Assembly (NCBI GenBank): GCA_029264305.1
Contig: JARICA010000023.1
Coordinates: forward strand, 62,001 to 126,000
Length of the DNA stretch: 64,000 nucleotides
DNA from: Faecalimonas sp.
GTDB taxonomy: Bacteria > Bacillota > Clostridia > Lachnospirales > Lachnospiraceae
Reading direction: 5' to 3'
Both the position numbers and the translations under genes were made by a program. Positions within the stretch are counted from its first letter, which is position 1. Every line of letters starts with the position of its first letter. A model generated the notes under the pieces. The model did not search any database and was not told where the DNA came from. It saw only the letters and a list, made by a program, of their open reading frames with translations. Below, piece by piece: positions 52,425 to 62,227 of this stretch.

Positions 52425-53984
52425 ATGAAAAAAGATATATCATACACGTTAAAACGTGCACAATACTTTAATGTTATTCTTATAGGAGAAGGATTATTAG
52501 TAGGGAGTATAGCTGGCCTTGTTGTATTGGCCTATCGAATTGCGTTGAAATATGCGGGACAATGGAGTGACGCAATTCGTGAGTATATTGGACATTCTCC
52601 GATGAAAATCATAGGATGGTTTGGGATACTAGTTCTTATGGCCATTGTAGTTGGACTTCTCATTAAATGGGAACCTATGATTTCGGGAAGTGGAATACCA
52701 CAATTAGAAGGAGAAATGGTAGGAAAATTAAACCAAACATGGTGGAAAGTTTTACCAAGTAAATTTATTGGTGGATTTTTATCTTTGCTGGCAGGTTTGT
52801 CTTTAGGACGTGAAGGTCCATCTATCCAATTGGGAGCAATGACTGGTAAAGGAATTTCCAAAATGCTAGACAGAGGGAAGACAGAAGAAAAATTTCTTTT
52901 AACTTGTGGAGCGAGTGCTGGGTTATCGGCCGCATTTCATGCACCTCTTGCAGGAGTGATGTTTTCACTTGAGGAAGTACATAAAAATTTTTCGGTATCC
53001 GTTCTTGTATCAGTAATGACAGCATCTATTTCGGCTGATTATTTATCTTCGCAAGTTATGGGGATTGAACCAGTATTTCAATTTAAAATTGGACATGCAT
53101 TACCTCAAAATTATTATTGGTTGATTATAGTTTTGGGTGTCGTTTTAGGTGTTTTAGGCTGTGTATACAATTGGTTTACATTAAAAATGCAGTCATGGTA
53201 TAAACAGGCAAAATATTTAAATGAAATCACAAAAGTAATGATACCATTTATAATGGCAGGATTTCTTATGTTGGTTATGCCGGAATTGCTTGGAAGTGGT
53301 CATAAATTAATTGATTGTTTAACAAATCATGAATTGCTTTTAGGCGGGGCAATTATTATTCTTGTTGGAAAATTTTTGTTTTCGGTGATATCTTTTGGCT
53401 CAGGAGCACCAGGAGGGATATTTTTCCCATTACTTGTTTTGGGAGCGTTTGTTGGAGGAATTTTTGGTATGGTCTGTGTAAATTATTTTGGCATGGATTC
53501 AGAATATATTAATAATTTTGTTTTATTAGCAATGGCTGGAAATTTTACAGCTATTGTTAGAGCTCCACTGACAGGAATTATTCTTATTTTTGAAATGACA
53601 GGTTCAGTTAGCCAAATGTTATCCCTTTCCGTTGTTTCTATTGTTGCATATGTGGTTGCAAGTTTACTTGGTTCAGAGCCTATTTATGAAAGTCTTTTGC
53701 ATAGACTTTTGAAAAATAAAGAAGAAAATGCAGATGTAATAAAAGGACAAAAAATGTTAGTTAGTCATGTCATTATGCATGGTTCACCGCTTGCGCATAA
53801 AATGGTACAAGAAATTGAATGGCCTATAAATTGTCTTCTTGTTTCAATTAAAAGAGGTGATAAAGAAGTGATTCCAAAAGGAAAGACAGTTTTATTGCCG
53901 AGTGATATGATTGTTACCCTGGTTGATGAAAAAGATGAGCCTTATGTAAGGGAATTTATAGAGAAACTGTGTATAATGCGGTAA
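52425..53984 (+). CDS. ClC family chloride/proton antiporter with C-terminal TrkA-C domain
   Basis: A 519-residue ClC channel/antiporter. Selectivity-filter motifs GSGIPQLEGE, GREGPSIQLGA and GAPGGIFFPLLVLGAF are clear, and LLAMAGNFTAIVRAPLTGI carries a conserved late helix. The glutamate gate lies in GREGP. After the last membrane helix, about residues 440-519 form a TrkA-C (RCK-C) domain, often a regulatory nucleotide- or cation-sensing module. A TATAAT box at 52386-52391 lies upstream. The gene is divergent from the PdaA-like gene. Confidence 0.93.
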   Translation: MKKDISYTLKRAQYFNVILIGEGLLVGSIAGLVVLAYRIALKYAGQWSDAIREYIGHSPMKIIGWFGILVLMAIVVGLLIKWEPMISGSGIPQLEGEMVGKLNQTWWKVLPSKFIGGFLSLLAGLSLGREGPSIQLGAMTGKGISKMLDRGKTEEKFLLTCGASAGLSAAFHAPLAGVMFSLEEVHKNFSVSVLVSVMTASISADYLSSQVMGIEPVFQFKIGHALPQNYYWLIIVLGVVLGVLGCVYNWFTLKMQSWYKQAKYLNEITKVMIPFIMAGFLMLVMPELLGSGHKLIDCLTNHELLLGGAIIILVGKFLFSVISFGSGAPGGIFFPLLVLGAFVGGIFGMVCVNYFGMDSEYINNFVLLAMAGNFTAIVRAPLTGIILIFEMTGSVSQMLSLSVVSIVAYVVASLLGSEPIYESLLHRLLKNKEENADVIKGQKMLVSHVIMHGSPLAHKMVQEIEWPINCLLVSIKRGDKEVIPKGKTVLLPSDMIVTLVDEKDEPYVREFIEKLCIMR

Positions 53985-54110
53985 AGTTGGAAATGTTGTG
54001 ATGAATTATAGTTGCAACACATATGGCTAATTGAAATTTATGGAAATAAGAGTAAGTATTTGGATGGATATTGAGAAAATTATAAAAATATAAAAAGTAT
54101 AGAGAAAAAA

Positions 54111-54149
54111 GCACGTTAGTCTGCATATGATAGGCCAACGTGTTTTTTT
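54111..54149 (+). terminator. Intrinsic terminator after the ClC gene
   Basis: CACGTT / AACGTG arms extended by partial pairing inside, followed by seven T residues. Confidence 0.8.
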
Positions 54150-54192
54150 ATGGGAAATTACTTATTTAGAAAATTTTTAAAAAAGGTTTTAT

Positions 54193-54226
54193 TCCACATA
54201 AAAAACACAAATTTACACGATACAAT
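54193..54226 (+). promoter_or_regulatory. Copper-island promoter 1 with shared 19-nt element
   Basis: TCCACATAAAAAACACAAA (54193-54211) lies 28 bases from the start of TACAAT (54221-54226) and takes the place of a normal -35 box. An almost identical element sits at the same distance from the -10 at 60053. It precedes the 36-residue peptide gene. Confidence 0.6.
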
Positions 54227-54257
54227 ATAGAAAAATAAATTAGGAGGAATAAATAAA

Positions 54258-54368
54258 ATGGATATTTTGATTAATCACTGGCACTGTATTATTCCTATTG
54301 CTGTAATTCTAGGGGTAATCTTTTTTATGGGTAGAAAAGATAATGAGAAGACTCCAAAAGATAAATAA
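54258..54368 (+). CDS. Small single-span membrane peptide (36 aa) of the copper island
   Basis: ATG with a TAGGAGGAA ribosome binding site. The 36-residue product has a short N-terminal part with INHWHC, one hydrophobic helix (IIPIAVILGVIFFMG) and a charged Lys/Asp/Glu tail. The His-Trp-His-Cys cluster at the membrane edge could bind a metal. It is the first gene after the shared element of promoter 1. I do not recognise a family, and no function is assigned. Confidence 0.7.
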   Translation: MDILINHWHCIIPIAVILGVIFFMGRKDNEKTPKDK

Positions 54369-54425
54369 AGTATAATGTTCAGGAAAGTTTTATCTTTCGT
54401 GAGATGTTTGTAGAGAACTTATTAT

Positions 54426-54453
54426 ACTCCCTGAAAGGAGTTTATTATTTTTA
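54426..54453 (+). terminator. Weak hairpin with T run downstream of the small peptide
   Basis: ACTCC / GGAGT five-base stem, 6-nt loop, followed by TTATTATTTTT. It may be a weak terminator or an attenuator before the DUF2318 gene. Confidence 0.45.
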
Positions 54454-54536
54454 ATACAAATTTCGATGTAATCAAGATAAAAAATAAAATAGGTAGTGGA
54501 ATTTGACACTACTAAAATATATCAGGAGGTATGAAA

Positions 54537-55091
54537 ATGTCAAACAAACTAAAAAAGAAATCGTCATCTAAAATGTCAAAGAGTAAGAAATATATCTTGC
54601 CGATTTTGACACTTTCTGTATTGGTTATCTGTGTAGCAGTCGTGTTTCTAGCTAGTAAGGGTAGTGAATCAAATAAGAAAATAGGAAGAGATGTCGAGGA
54701 AGCGGATACTATTAATTCTGGTGAATCGTTAGTAATTCCAGTCGCAGATGTCACAACGGATGCAACATTTTTCCCAGCCAAGGTCAATGGTACAACAATG
54801 GAAATTATTGCGGTTAAAGACAGTGAAGGAAATATTCGCACTGCATTTAATACTTGTCAAATATGTTATACTTCAGGCAGAGGATATTATGAACAGTATG
54901 GAGATAATCTAGTTTGCCAAAACTGTGGAAATAGTTTCTCTATGGATCAAGTGGAAATTGAAACAGGGGGATGCAATCCATGGCCAATTTTTGATAAAAA
55001 TAAGACTGTAACGGATGACGAAATTTTGATTTCTTATGATTTTCTGACAGAATCTCAGAGAATTTTTAAAAATTGGAAAACAAGTTTTTAA
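54537..55091 (+). CDS. DUF2318 family membrane-anchored Cys-rich protein
   Basis: A 184-residue protein with one N-terminal transmembrane helix (about residues 23-40, LPILTLSVLVICVAVVFL) and an exposed domain carrying CQICYTSGRGYYEQYGD, CQNCGNSFSM and GGCNPWP. This CxxC pattern marks DUF2318, proteins that accompany metal-uptake and efflux loci and are thought to be membrane-tethered Fe-S or metal binders. The ATG at 54537, with AGGAGG seven bases upstream, is preferred to the one at 54531. The copper ATPase gene follows after 38 bases. Confidence 0.85.
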   Translation: MSNKLKKKSSSKMSKSKKYILPILTLSVLVICVAVVFLASKGSESNKKIGRDVEEADTINSGESLVIPVADVTTDATFFPAKVNGTTMEIIAVKDSEGNIRTAFNTCQICYTSGRGYYEQYGDNLVCQNCGNSFSMDQVEIETGGCNPWPIFDKNKTVTDDEILISYDFLTESQRIFKNWKTSF

Positions 55092-55129
55092 TAAAATAAT
55101 TAAGATAACTACTATAAGGAGAGTTTGAT

Positions 55130-57658
55130 ATGAAACAATATGTTGTTACGGGAATGACTTGTGCATCTTGCAGTGCACGAGTTGAAAAGGCGGTATCTAA
55201 AGTTCCTGGAGTAAAATCCTGTTCCGTTAACCTTCTCACTAATTCTATGGGAGTAGAAGGAACTGCTTCAGATGTCCATATCATTGCGGCGGTTAAAGAT
55301 GCAGGTTATGGTGCAAAACTTAAAGGAGTAGAGAAAAGTAATCATGAATCCAAAGCAGCTAATGATGATGACTTGCTTAAAGATTATGAGACACCAATTT
55401 TGAAGAAACGTTTGGTGTATTCACTTATTTTTCTATCGGTTTTGATGTACCTGTCAATGGGACATATGATGTGGAATTGGCCGTTACCGCATTTTATAGC
55501 AGATAACCATATCATGATGGGAATTCTGCAAATGCTTCTTACAATCATGATTATGGTTATTAACCAGAAATTCTTTATCAATGGATTTCGAAGTTTGGCG
55601 CATAAATCCCCAAACATGGATGCACTTGTTGCAATTGGATCACTCGCGGCATTCGGATACAGTACATGGGCGTTATTTGCCATGACGCAGGCACAACTCG
55701 ACGGCAACATGGATGCGGTGGTTAGTTATATGCATGAGTTCTATTTTGAAACGGCAGCCACAATTTTAGCATTAATTACTGTTGGAAAGATGCTGGAATC
55801 TCGTTCCAAAGGTAGAACAACGGATGCATTAAAAGGATTGATGAAGTTAGCACCAAAGACTGCAACTGTGTTGGAAAATGGTATTGAGAAAATAGTCCCT
55901 ATTGAGCAAGTCAAAAAGGGAAATATTTTCGTGGTACGTCCTGGTGAAAATATTCCAGTAGATGGTGTTGTGATTGAGGGGAGCAGCGCAATTAATGAAT
56001 CTGCTTTAACAGGTGAGAGTATTCCAGTGGATAAAACAGTGGGAGATCAGGTATCAGCAGCAACCACCAATCAGGCTGGTTTTATTAAATGTGAAGCAAT
56101 CAGAGTTGGTGAAGATACAACTCTTTCCCAAATTATTCAGATGGTTAGCGATGCAGCAGCAACTAAAGCACCGATTGCGAAAATTGCAGATAAAGTTTCT
56201 GGAATATTTGTTCCCGTTGTCATTCTACTTTCAATTATAACATTTGTAGGCTGGATTCTTGCAGGTGAGTCGATTGGCTTTGCCCTTTCTCATGCCATTG
56301 CAGTTCTTGTTATCAGTTGTCCTTGTGCTTTAGGGTTAGCAACTCCTGTCGCAATTATGGTAGGGAATGGAATGGGTGCAAAGAGTGGTATTTTGTTTAA
56401 AACAGCAGTTTCTTTGGAAGAAGCTGGTAAGATTGCAATTGTTGCATTGGATAAAACCGGAACGATTACTGCCGGAGAACCGAAGGTTACCGATATGATT
56501 TCTGTGGATGGCTTGAATGAGAAAGAACTCTTAAAAATGGCTTATGCGCTGGAACAAAAGAGTGAACATCCACTTGCAAAAGCAATTCTGCAAAAAGCAG
56601 AAGAAGAGGGAGTACATGCAGAAGAAGTTTCAGATTTCCAAGCACTTCCAGGTAATGGATTGACAGCAGTATACAATGGAAGTACTTTGGTTGGAGGAAG
56701 TTATCAATTTGTCAGCAAGCAGACGAAAGTATCAGAAATGATGATTCGCAAGTCAGAGCAACTTGCAGAGGAAGGAAAGACCCCGTTGCTTTTCACTCGT
56801 GATGGTAGCCTGATTGGAATCATTGCCGTAGCTGACGTAATCAAGGGAGATAGTCCACAGGCAGTTCGAGAAATGCAAAACATGGGAATTCGTGTTGTCA
56901 TGTTAACGGGGGATAATGAGCGTACTGCTAAAGCCATAGGGGCGCAGGCTGGTGTGGACGAAGTTATTGCAGGTGTTCTTCCGGATGGGAAGGAGAGTGT
57001 AATCCGTAGATTAAAAGAAAATGGAAAGGTTGCGATGGTTGGTGATGGAATTAATGATGCTCCGGCATTAACCAGAGCAGATATTGGTATCGCCATTGGT
57101 GCGGGGGCGGATGTTGCCATTGATGCTGCTGATATAGTTCTGATGAAAAGCCGTTTAAGTGATGTTCCAGCAGCAATTCGATTAAGTAGAGCTACACTTA
57201 AAAATATTCAACAAAATCTGTTTTGGGCATTTTCTTACAACGTAATTGGTATTCCACTTGCAGCAGGAGTGTTTCTCTCGTTTATAGGATGGGAATTGAA
57301 TCCGATGTTTGGTGCGGCAGCAATGAGTATTTCTAGTTTTCTTGTTGTCACAAATGCATTAAAACTGAATTTATTTAAAATTCATGATGCAAGAAAAGAT
57401 AAAAAAATGAAACAGAAAAAGGTGGAAAATAAATCCATTGGACTGGAAAAGATATTAAACATCGAAGGAATGACTTGTGGACACTGCGAAGCACGTGTGA
57501 AAAAGGTTCTGGAAAGTGTACCAGGTGTTAGTCTGGCGGTTGTCAGTCATGAGAGCAAAACGGCAGTCGTGACGCTAAGCCAAGAAGTTTCTAGCGAACT
57601 TTTGAAAAAAGTTGTTGAAAATGAAAATTATGAAGTATTGGATATTTCTAAAAAGTAA
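55130..57658 (+). CDS. copA: Copper-translocating P-type ATPase with N- and C-terminal HMA domains
   Basis: An 842-residue P1B-type ATPase. N-terminal HMA: GMTCASC (Cys11, Cys14). Eight membrane helices follow, with the Cu-binding CPC motif (Cys397-Pro-Cys399, [11 protein letters not shown]), actuator TGES, phosphorylation site DKTGTIT (Asp441), and [10 protein letters not shown]. Unusually a second HMA sits at the very end: GMTCGHC (Cys783, Cys786). The CPC and CxxC sites mark it as a Cu(I)-type pump, with import or export not set by sequence. It is next to a two-component system and a cupredoxin fusion. Confidence 0.95.
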   Translation: MKQYVVTGMTCASCSARVEKAVSKVPGVKSCSVNLLTNSMGVEGTASDVHIIAAVKDAGYGAKLKGVEKSNHESKAANDDDLLKDYETPILKKRLVYSLIFLSVLMYLSMGHMMWNWPLPHFIADNHIMMGILQMLLTIMIMVINQKFFINGFRSLAHKSPNMDALVAIGSLAAFGYSTWALFAMTQAQLDGNMDAVVSYMHEFYFETAATILALITVGKMLESRSKGRTTDALKGLMKLAPKTATVLENGIEKIVPIEQVKKGNIFVVRPGENIPVDGVVIEGSSAINESALTGESIPVDKTVGDQVSAATTNQAGFIKCEAIRVGEDTTLSQIIQMVSDAAATKAPIAKIADKVSGIFVPVVILLSIITFVGWILAGESIGFALSHAIAVLVISCPCALGLATPVAIMVGNGMGAKSGILFKTAVSLEEAGKIAIVALDKTGTITAGEPKVTDMISVDGLNEKELLKMAYALEQKSEHPLAKAILQKAEEEGVHAEEVSDFQALPGNGLTAVYNGSTLVGGSYQFVSKQTKVSEMMIRKSEQLAEEGKTPLLFTRDGSLIGIIAVADVIKGDSPQAVREMQNMGIRVVMLTGDNERTAKAIGAQAGVDEVIAGVLPDGKESVIRRLKENGKVAMVGDGINDAPALTRADIGIAIGAGADVAIDAADIVLMKSRLSDVPAAIRLSRATLKNIQQNLFWAFSYNVIGIPLAAGVFLSFIGWELNPMFGAAAMSISSFLVVTNALKLNLFKIHDARKDKKMKQKKVENKSIGLEKILNIEGMTCGHCEARVKKVLESVPGVSLAVVSHESKTAVVTLSQEVSSELLKKVVENENYEVLDISKK

Positions 57659-57726
57659 GTAAATATAGTCGGTATAGGTGTTGTGTGGTTGGAAGTTTTG
57701 TATATAAGTATGAAAAGGTATTTGCG

Positions 57727-57755
57727 TTGCAAAACGGGCAATATTGTGGTATAAT
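57727..57755 (+). promoter_or_regulatory. Promoter of the copper-island two-component system
   Basis: TTGCAA, 17-nt spacer, TATAAT, about 38 nt before the response-regulator start. Confidence 0.75.
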
Positions 57756-57793
57756 TCCCGAAATATTTTGCGCTATGAGAAAGAAGTGTTTTT

Positions 57794-58498
57794 ATGACTA
57801 CAGAGAAAATTGTATTGGTCGTTGATGATGAAGCGATGATTCGAGAATCCGTTTCTGCTTATATCACACAGCAGGGGTATCAAGTGCTTACGGCAGAAGA
57901 TGGAAAAGAGGCTTTAGAGATTTTTCAAAAAAAACCGATTGCATTCATAATTTTGGATTTAATGTTGCCGGGAATGTCTGGGGAGGAGGTTTGCCAAATT
58001 GTCAGAAAGCAGTCAAGAGTTCCGATTATTATGCTTACAGCCAAAATTCAAGAAGAAGATGTATTAAATGGTTTGGACATCGGGGCAGATGATTACGTAA
58101 TGAAGCCGTTTAGTATAAAGCAGTTATATGCCCGTATGGAAGCGATTTTGCGACGCACTACGGATGACTTAAAACCGTTGGCACAAAAATTTTCTTGGAA
58201 TAACGATGATTTACAGATAGATTTTGAGCATAATGAAGTTAGGAAACAGGGAGAGCTATTAAACCTTACACCGAGTGAATGGAAAATCCTTTCGGCACTG
58301 ATTAAATATCCGAAAAAAGTTTTTTCGAGAGAAAATTTGATTGAGCTTGTGTTTGGACCTGATTTTGATGGGTATGATCGTGTTATTGATACTCATGTCA
58401 AAAATTTGCGCAAGAAAGTGGAATTAGATCCGAGAAAGCCTATCTATATAAAAACTGTTCATGGGTTAGGATATAAATTTGGAGGTGATAAGGATTGA
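57794..58498 (+). CDS. OmpR/PhoB family response regulator
   Basis: A 234-residue two-domain regulator. The receiver domain has the acidic pocket VVDDEAM, phospho-acceptor Asp55 in LDLMLPG, the Thr in LTAK, and the Lys in KPFS. The C-terminal winged-helix DNA-binding domain ends KTVHGLGYKFGG. It sits between copA and its cognate kinase, and overlaps the kinase by 4 bases. A plausible target is the copper island promoters, including the shared 19-nt element; this is inference. Confidence 0.94.
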   Translation: MTTEKIVLVVDDEAMIRESVSAYITQQGYQVLTAEDGKEALEIFQKKPIAFIILDLMLPGMSGEEVCQIVRKQSRVPIIMLTAKIQEEDVLNGLDIGADDYVMKPFSIKQLYARMEAILRRTTDDLKPLAQKFSWNNDDLQIDFEHNEVRKQGELLNLTPSEWKILSALIKYPKKVFSRENLIELVFGPDFDGYDRVIDTHVKNLRKKVELDPRKPIYIKTVHGLGYKFGGDKD

Positions 58499-59901
58499 AA
58501 CAGTACAAGTTGCGTACCGTTTTGGCCATTCGTTTTGCACTGCTTATACTGGTGGCAATTTCATTAGTTAGTATTATTTCCAATGTTTTAATTAATCGTC
58601 AGTTTGAATCTTATGTAGAAAAACAGCAAAAAATAGAGGCAGATGATTTGGCAAAAAGTCTGGAAACTCAATATCACATAGGTAAGAATGGGTGGAATCT
58701 AGATTATGTGCATGGCATAGGTATGGCAGCATTGGACGATGGTTTTATTATTAAGTTATACGATAAAGATGAGAATATCCTATGGGATGCAGAGAACCAT
58801 GATATGAGATTGTGTCATGAGGTGATGGAGAGTATTGCCGTTCGTATGCAAAACAAGCGTCCCGATATGGAAGGTAGTTTTCAGGTACATCGATATGATC
58901 TCATGCAAACAGGAGAGATTGTTGGATATTTAGACATATCTTATTATAGCCCATACTACATGGATGAAACTGATTTTCAATTTATGTCTGCCTTGAATCG
59001 TATTCTTATTGCAATTGGTGGTGTGTCATTGGTTGGAGCAATGTCTATGGGGATACTTTTGTCGAACAAGATTGTAAAACCTATTTCGGAAACAGTGGGT
59101 ATTATTCAACAAATTTCAATGGGGGATTACAATACAAGATTTCAGGGTAATATTACAACAAAAGAATTATATGAACTGGCACATGCTGTGAACCATATGG
59201 CTGAATCTTTAGAAGAACAAGAAAACCTTCGAAAGCGATTAACATCTGATGTTGCACATGAACTTCGAACTCCTGTAGCAAATATAGCTTCTTATATGGA
59301 AATGATGATGGATGGAGTTTTGGAACCGACACCAGAACGTCTTGAAACTTGCTATCGTGAATGGCAGCGTATTTCTGACTTGATTTCTGATTTGGAGCGG
59401 TTACGTCAGATGGAAAGTGAACATCTAGTGCTTCAGAAAACAGAAGTCAATCTCAGGGAATTGTCTGAAATGGTAATGAAAAATTTTGAGAGCAGACTTA
59501 GGCAAAAGCAAATAGAGGGTCAAGTTGTTGGGGATGAATCACTGATTTTGGTAGATCGAGGACGTATGCAACAGGTTATGAGTAACCTTGTTTCTAATGC
59601 AATCAAGTATTCCGATGGTAAAGGTATGGTTCGTATAGTCATTAAAGATACGAAAAAGAATAGTATTATTTATGTTGAGGATAGTGGAATTGGTATCTCA
59701 ACACAGGATTTAAATCGGATTTTTGAGAGGTTCTATCGGACGGATAGGTCTAGAAATCGAAAAACAGGAGGAGCTGGCATCGGGCTGACCATTGTAAAAA
59801 CAATCGTGCAGGCACATAGAGGAACAATCACAGTGGAAAGTGAGGAAGGAAAAGGGAGCAGATTTATTGTAATGTTGCCAAAAGGAAACTCCTTGCAATA
59901 G
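58495..59901 (+). CDS. Membrane sensor histidine kinase
   Basis: A 468-residue kinase: transmembrane helix about residues 8-30, an extracellular sensor (about 35-165), a second helix (about 170-190), a HAMP-like linker, then HisKA with His255 in SDVAHELRTP, and HATPase with N-box NLVSNAIKYSDG, G1 DSGIGI, and G2 GGAGIGLTIVK. It has a TTG start, overlapping the regulator stop. Its input signal is unknown; the neighbours suggest a metal at the cell surface. A strong terminator follows. Confidence 0.94.
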   Translation: MKQYKLRTVLAIRFALLILVAISLVSIISNVLINRQFESYVEKQQKIEADDLAKSLETQYHIGKNGWNLDYVHGIGMAALDDGFIIKLYDKDENILWDAENHDMRLCHEVMESIAVRMQNKRPDMEGSFQVHRYDLMQTGEIVGYLDISYYSPYYMDETDFQFMSALNRILIAIGGVSLVGAMSMGILLSNKIVKPISETVGIIQQISMGDYNTRFQGNITTKELYELAHAVNHMAESLEEQENLRKRLTSDVAHELRTPVANIASYMEMMMDGVLEPTPERLETCYREWQRISDLISDLERLRQMESEHLVLQKTEVNLRELSEMVMKNFESRLRQKQIEGQVVGDESLILVDRGRMQQVMSNLVSNAIKYSDGKGMVRIVIKDTKKNSIIYVEDSGIGISTQDLNRIFERFYRTDRSRNRKTGGAGIGLTIVKTIVQAHRGTITVESEEGKGSRFIVMLPKGNSLQ

Positions 59902-59920
59902 AGAATTAGTATATATTTAA

Positions 59921-59960
59921 GCAAAAGCTGACGGGATTATTTTCCCCGTCAGCTTTTTGC
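59921..59960 (+). terminator. Intrinsic terminator after the histidine kinase
   Basis: AAAAGCTGACGGG / CCCGTCAGCTTTT, a 13-bp perfect stem with a 9-nt loop, followed by TT. Confidence 0.93.
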
Positions 59961-60052
59961 GGTTAAATTAAACTGGAAAATATTTTAAGTGGTTTTCAAG
60001 TTTGACAATTCTATCTACCACTTGATTGATAAAAAATCCAATGGCATTAATA

Positions 60053-60086
60053 TCCACATAAAAACCACAAAAATCTTCTATATATT
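60053..60086 (+). promoter_or_regulatory. Copper-island promoter 2 with shared 19-nt element
   Basis: TCCACATAAAAACCACAAA (60053-60071) lies 28 bases from the start of TATATT (60081-60086). It differs from the element at 54193 by one base and has the same spacing. It precedes the HMA-SafE-cupredoxin gene. Confidence 0.6.
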
Positions 60087-60118
60087 ATGCATAGCAAATT
60101 AAAGGAGGAGTTATTTGG

Positions 60119-62107
60119 ATGAATGATAGCAATAAAAAAATTCGATTAAACATTGATGGTATGACCTGTGTGAACTGTCAGAATAAAATTGAGAAAACAT
60201 TAAATTACACAGATGGTATTAGTAATGTAAATGTAAGCTATAATCAAGGTACAGCCGACATTGTTTATGATGAGGGAAAAATTTCAAAAAAAGAAATTAT
60301 TACTGTGATTGAAGGATTAGAATATACAGTTATTTCTCAGAAAAAGGCTATAGGAGGGAATATTACAGACGTTGTCTGTAAGTTGTTGGTGATTGTTTCA
60401 CTTTATGTTATGCTTCAGTCAATGGGAATTTTAAATGTGCTGGTGCCAAGTGAACTAGCCGATACTAGAATGGGTTACGGCATGCTCTTTGTGATAGGAT
60501 TGATTACATCTGTTCACTGTATTGCTATGTGTGGAGGAATAAATCTTTCTCAATGTATTCCACATCAAGGAAAAGTTGATAACCCTAGAAAACTGGACAT
60601 TTTCCTTCCGGCATTAAGCTATAATTTAGGTAGAGTTGTGTCTTATACTGTAGTTGGTTTTGTTTTTGGACTAGTTGGCTTTTTGATTGGAGGTGGAACA
60701 CAAGTTCAGATTTCAATCTTCCTACAAGGAATTTTGAAAATGATTGCCGGTTTGTTTATGGTAATTATGGGGATCAATATGCTTGGGATTTTTCCTTGGA
60801 TGCGTAAATTCACAATCCGTACGCCTCGCTTCCTTGCCCGTAAAGTGGGGCAACAAAAAGCAAAAGCAACTAAGCCGTTCTTTGTAGGTGTACTCAATGG
60901 ATTCATGCCTTGTGGACCATTGCAATCTATGTGGATAGTGGCTTTGGCAGCTGCAAATCCGTTTTCCGGTGCATTATCCATGTTCCTGTTTAGTTTGGGA
61001 ACAGTACCACTAATGCTTGGATTTGGAACCATTATTTCGGCACTTGGCAAGCGATTTACGGATAAAGTTATGGCAGTTGGAGCTGTTTTGGTCGTTGTTC
61101 TTGGGTTGGCAATGATTTCTCAGGGTGGCTCATTGGGTGGATGGCTTCCTCCTGATTTACTTTTGGTTCTGTTGATTGCCTTTTGTATTGCGGGTGTGTT
61201 ATTGAGTATATCTGTTGAAAAAAAGGTTATAAAAAATATGATAAAAGTTGCATCTTTGGCTATTGTACTTGCTTCGTATGTTTTATGGAATTTGCAGGGA
61301 AAATTAGTTGAGAATAATTCGGCTGAGAACACAAAGGTAGAGGTTGTTGATGGAGTACAGGTCGTAAATAGTACATTATTGCCTGGACGGTATCCTAATA
61401 TTACAGTTCAAGCTGGAGTACCTGTAAAGTGGGTGATTGATGCACCTGCGGGAAGTATCAATGGATGCAACAACAGAATGTTTATTCAGGACTATGGAAT
61501 TGAGCATACATTCCAAGAGGGAAAAAATGTCATTGAGTTTACACCTACGAATACAGGTACCGTTCGCTATAGTTGCTGGATGGGGATGCTTCGAGGAAAT
61601 ATATTTGTGACAGATGGTACAGAAAGTACGAATTTGGAATCGGGTAGAGATGTCAGTGTTCCAATACCTGCCGAATATACGATTCCAACAGAAACCATGG
61701 CTATTGCATCTAAAACAAAAGATGAACGAGGAAATGAGGTTCAAAAAGTGAATATCCAGTTAACAGATAATGGTTTTTCTCCGGCGATTGTTGTAGTACA
61801 ACGGGATATGACCATGCAATGGAATATTGAAAATAAGTTAACTAATGTTGAAGAAGGGATGGAACTATTAGCACCATATTATTCCACACAATTAATGTTG
61901 AATCCTGGTTTGAATCAGTTATCAGTTTATCCAATGGAGAACTTTGATATATCTACCAGCGATAACCGTTTTTATGCGTATGTCAAGGTGGTCGATGACT
62001 TGTCTGTTGTGGATGAGGAGGCAATCAAGGAAGAAGTTTTGAAGTTTAAGCCGATGATTTATCCACCGGAGGTCTTCAAAAATTCTGGAATGTCTTGTCA
62101 TAGTTAA
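60119..62107 (+). CDS. HMA-SafE/TauE-cupredoxin fusion membrane protein
   Basis: A 662-residue fusion. An HMA metal-binding domain (GMTCVNC, Cys17 and Cys20) is followed by a polytopic region of about seven helices (110-370) resembling the SafE/UreH-like (DsbD-related) family, with VHCIAMCGG and NGFMPCGP. A cupredoxin-like domain follows (GCNNRM, YSCWMGML), then a second beta domain and a C-terminal GMSCHS. The arrangement suggests copper binding and transfer at the membrane. It has its own promoter with the shared element and an AAAGGAGGAG ribosome binding site. It is monocistronic. Confidence 0.88.
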   Translation: MNDSNKKIRLNIDGMTCVNCQNKIEKTLNYTDGISNVNVSYNQGTADIVYDEGKISKKEIITVIEGLEYTVISQKKAIGGNITDVVCKLLVIVSLYVMLQSMGILNVLVPSELADTRMGYGMLFVIGLITSVHCIAMCGGINLSQCIPHQGKVDNPRKLDIFLPALSYNLGRVVSYTVVGFVFGLVGFLIGGGTQVQISIFLQGILKMIAGLFMVIMGINMLGIFPWMRKFTIRTPRFLARKVGQQKAKATKPFFVGVLNGFMPCGPLQSMWIVALAAANPFSGALSMFLFSLGTVPLMLGFGTIISALGKRFTDKVMAVGAVLVVVLGLAMISQGGSLGGWLPPDLLLVLLIAFCIAGVLLSISVEKKVIKNMIKVASLAIVLASYVLWNLQGKLVENNSAENTKVEVVDGVQVVNSTLLPGRYPNITVQAGVPVKWVIDAPAGSINGCNNRMFIQDYGIEHTFQEGKNVIEFTPTNTGTVRYSCWMGMLRGNIFVTDGTESTNLESGRDVSVPIPAEYTIPTETMAIASKTKDERGNEVQKVNIQLTDNGFSPAIVVVQRDMTMQWNIENKLTNVEEGMELLAPYYSTQLMLNPGLNQLSVYPMENFDISTSDNRFYAYVKVVDDLSVVDEEAIKEEVLKFKPMIYPPEVFKNSGMSCHS

Positions 62108-62165
62108 AAGAAACATTATAAAAGTGACATTATCATAAGTTAATAACAACATTTACATGGAAAAC

Positions 62166-62194
62166 TTGACAAATAAATTGCGTGTGTGTACAAT
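62166..62194 (+). promoter_or_regulatory. leuS promoter
   Basis: Perfect TTGACA, 17-nt spacer, TACAAT, leading into the T-box leader. Confidence 0.85.
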
Positions 62195-62227
62195 GGATGT
62201 GTGAATTCAATTAAATAGAATACTAAC

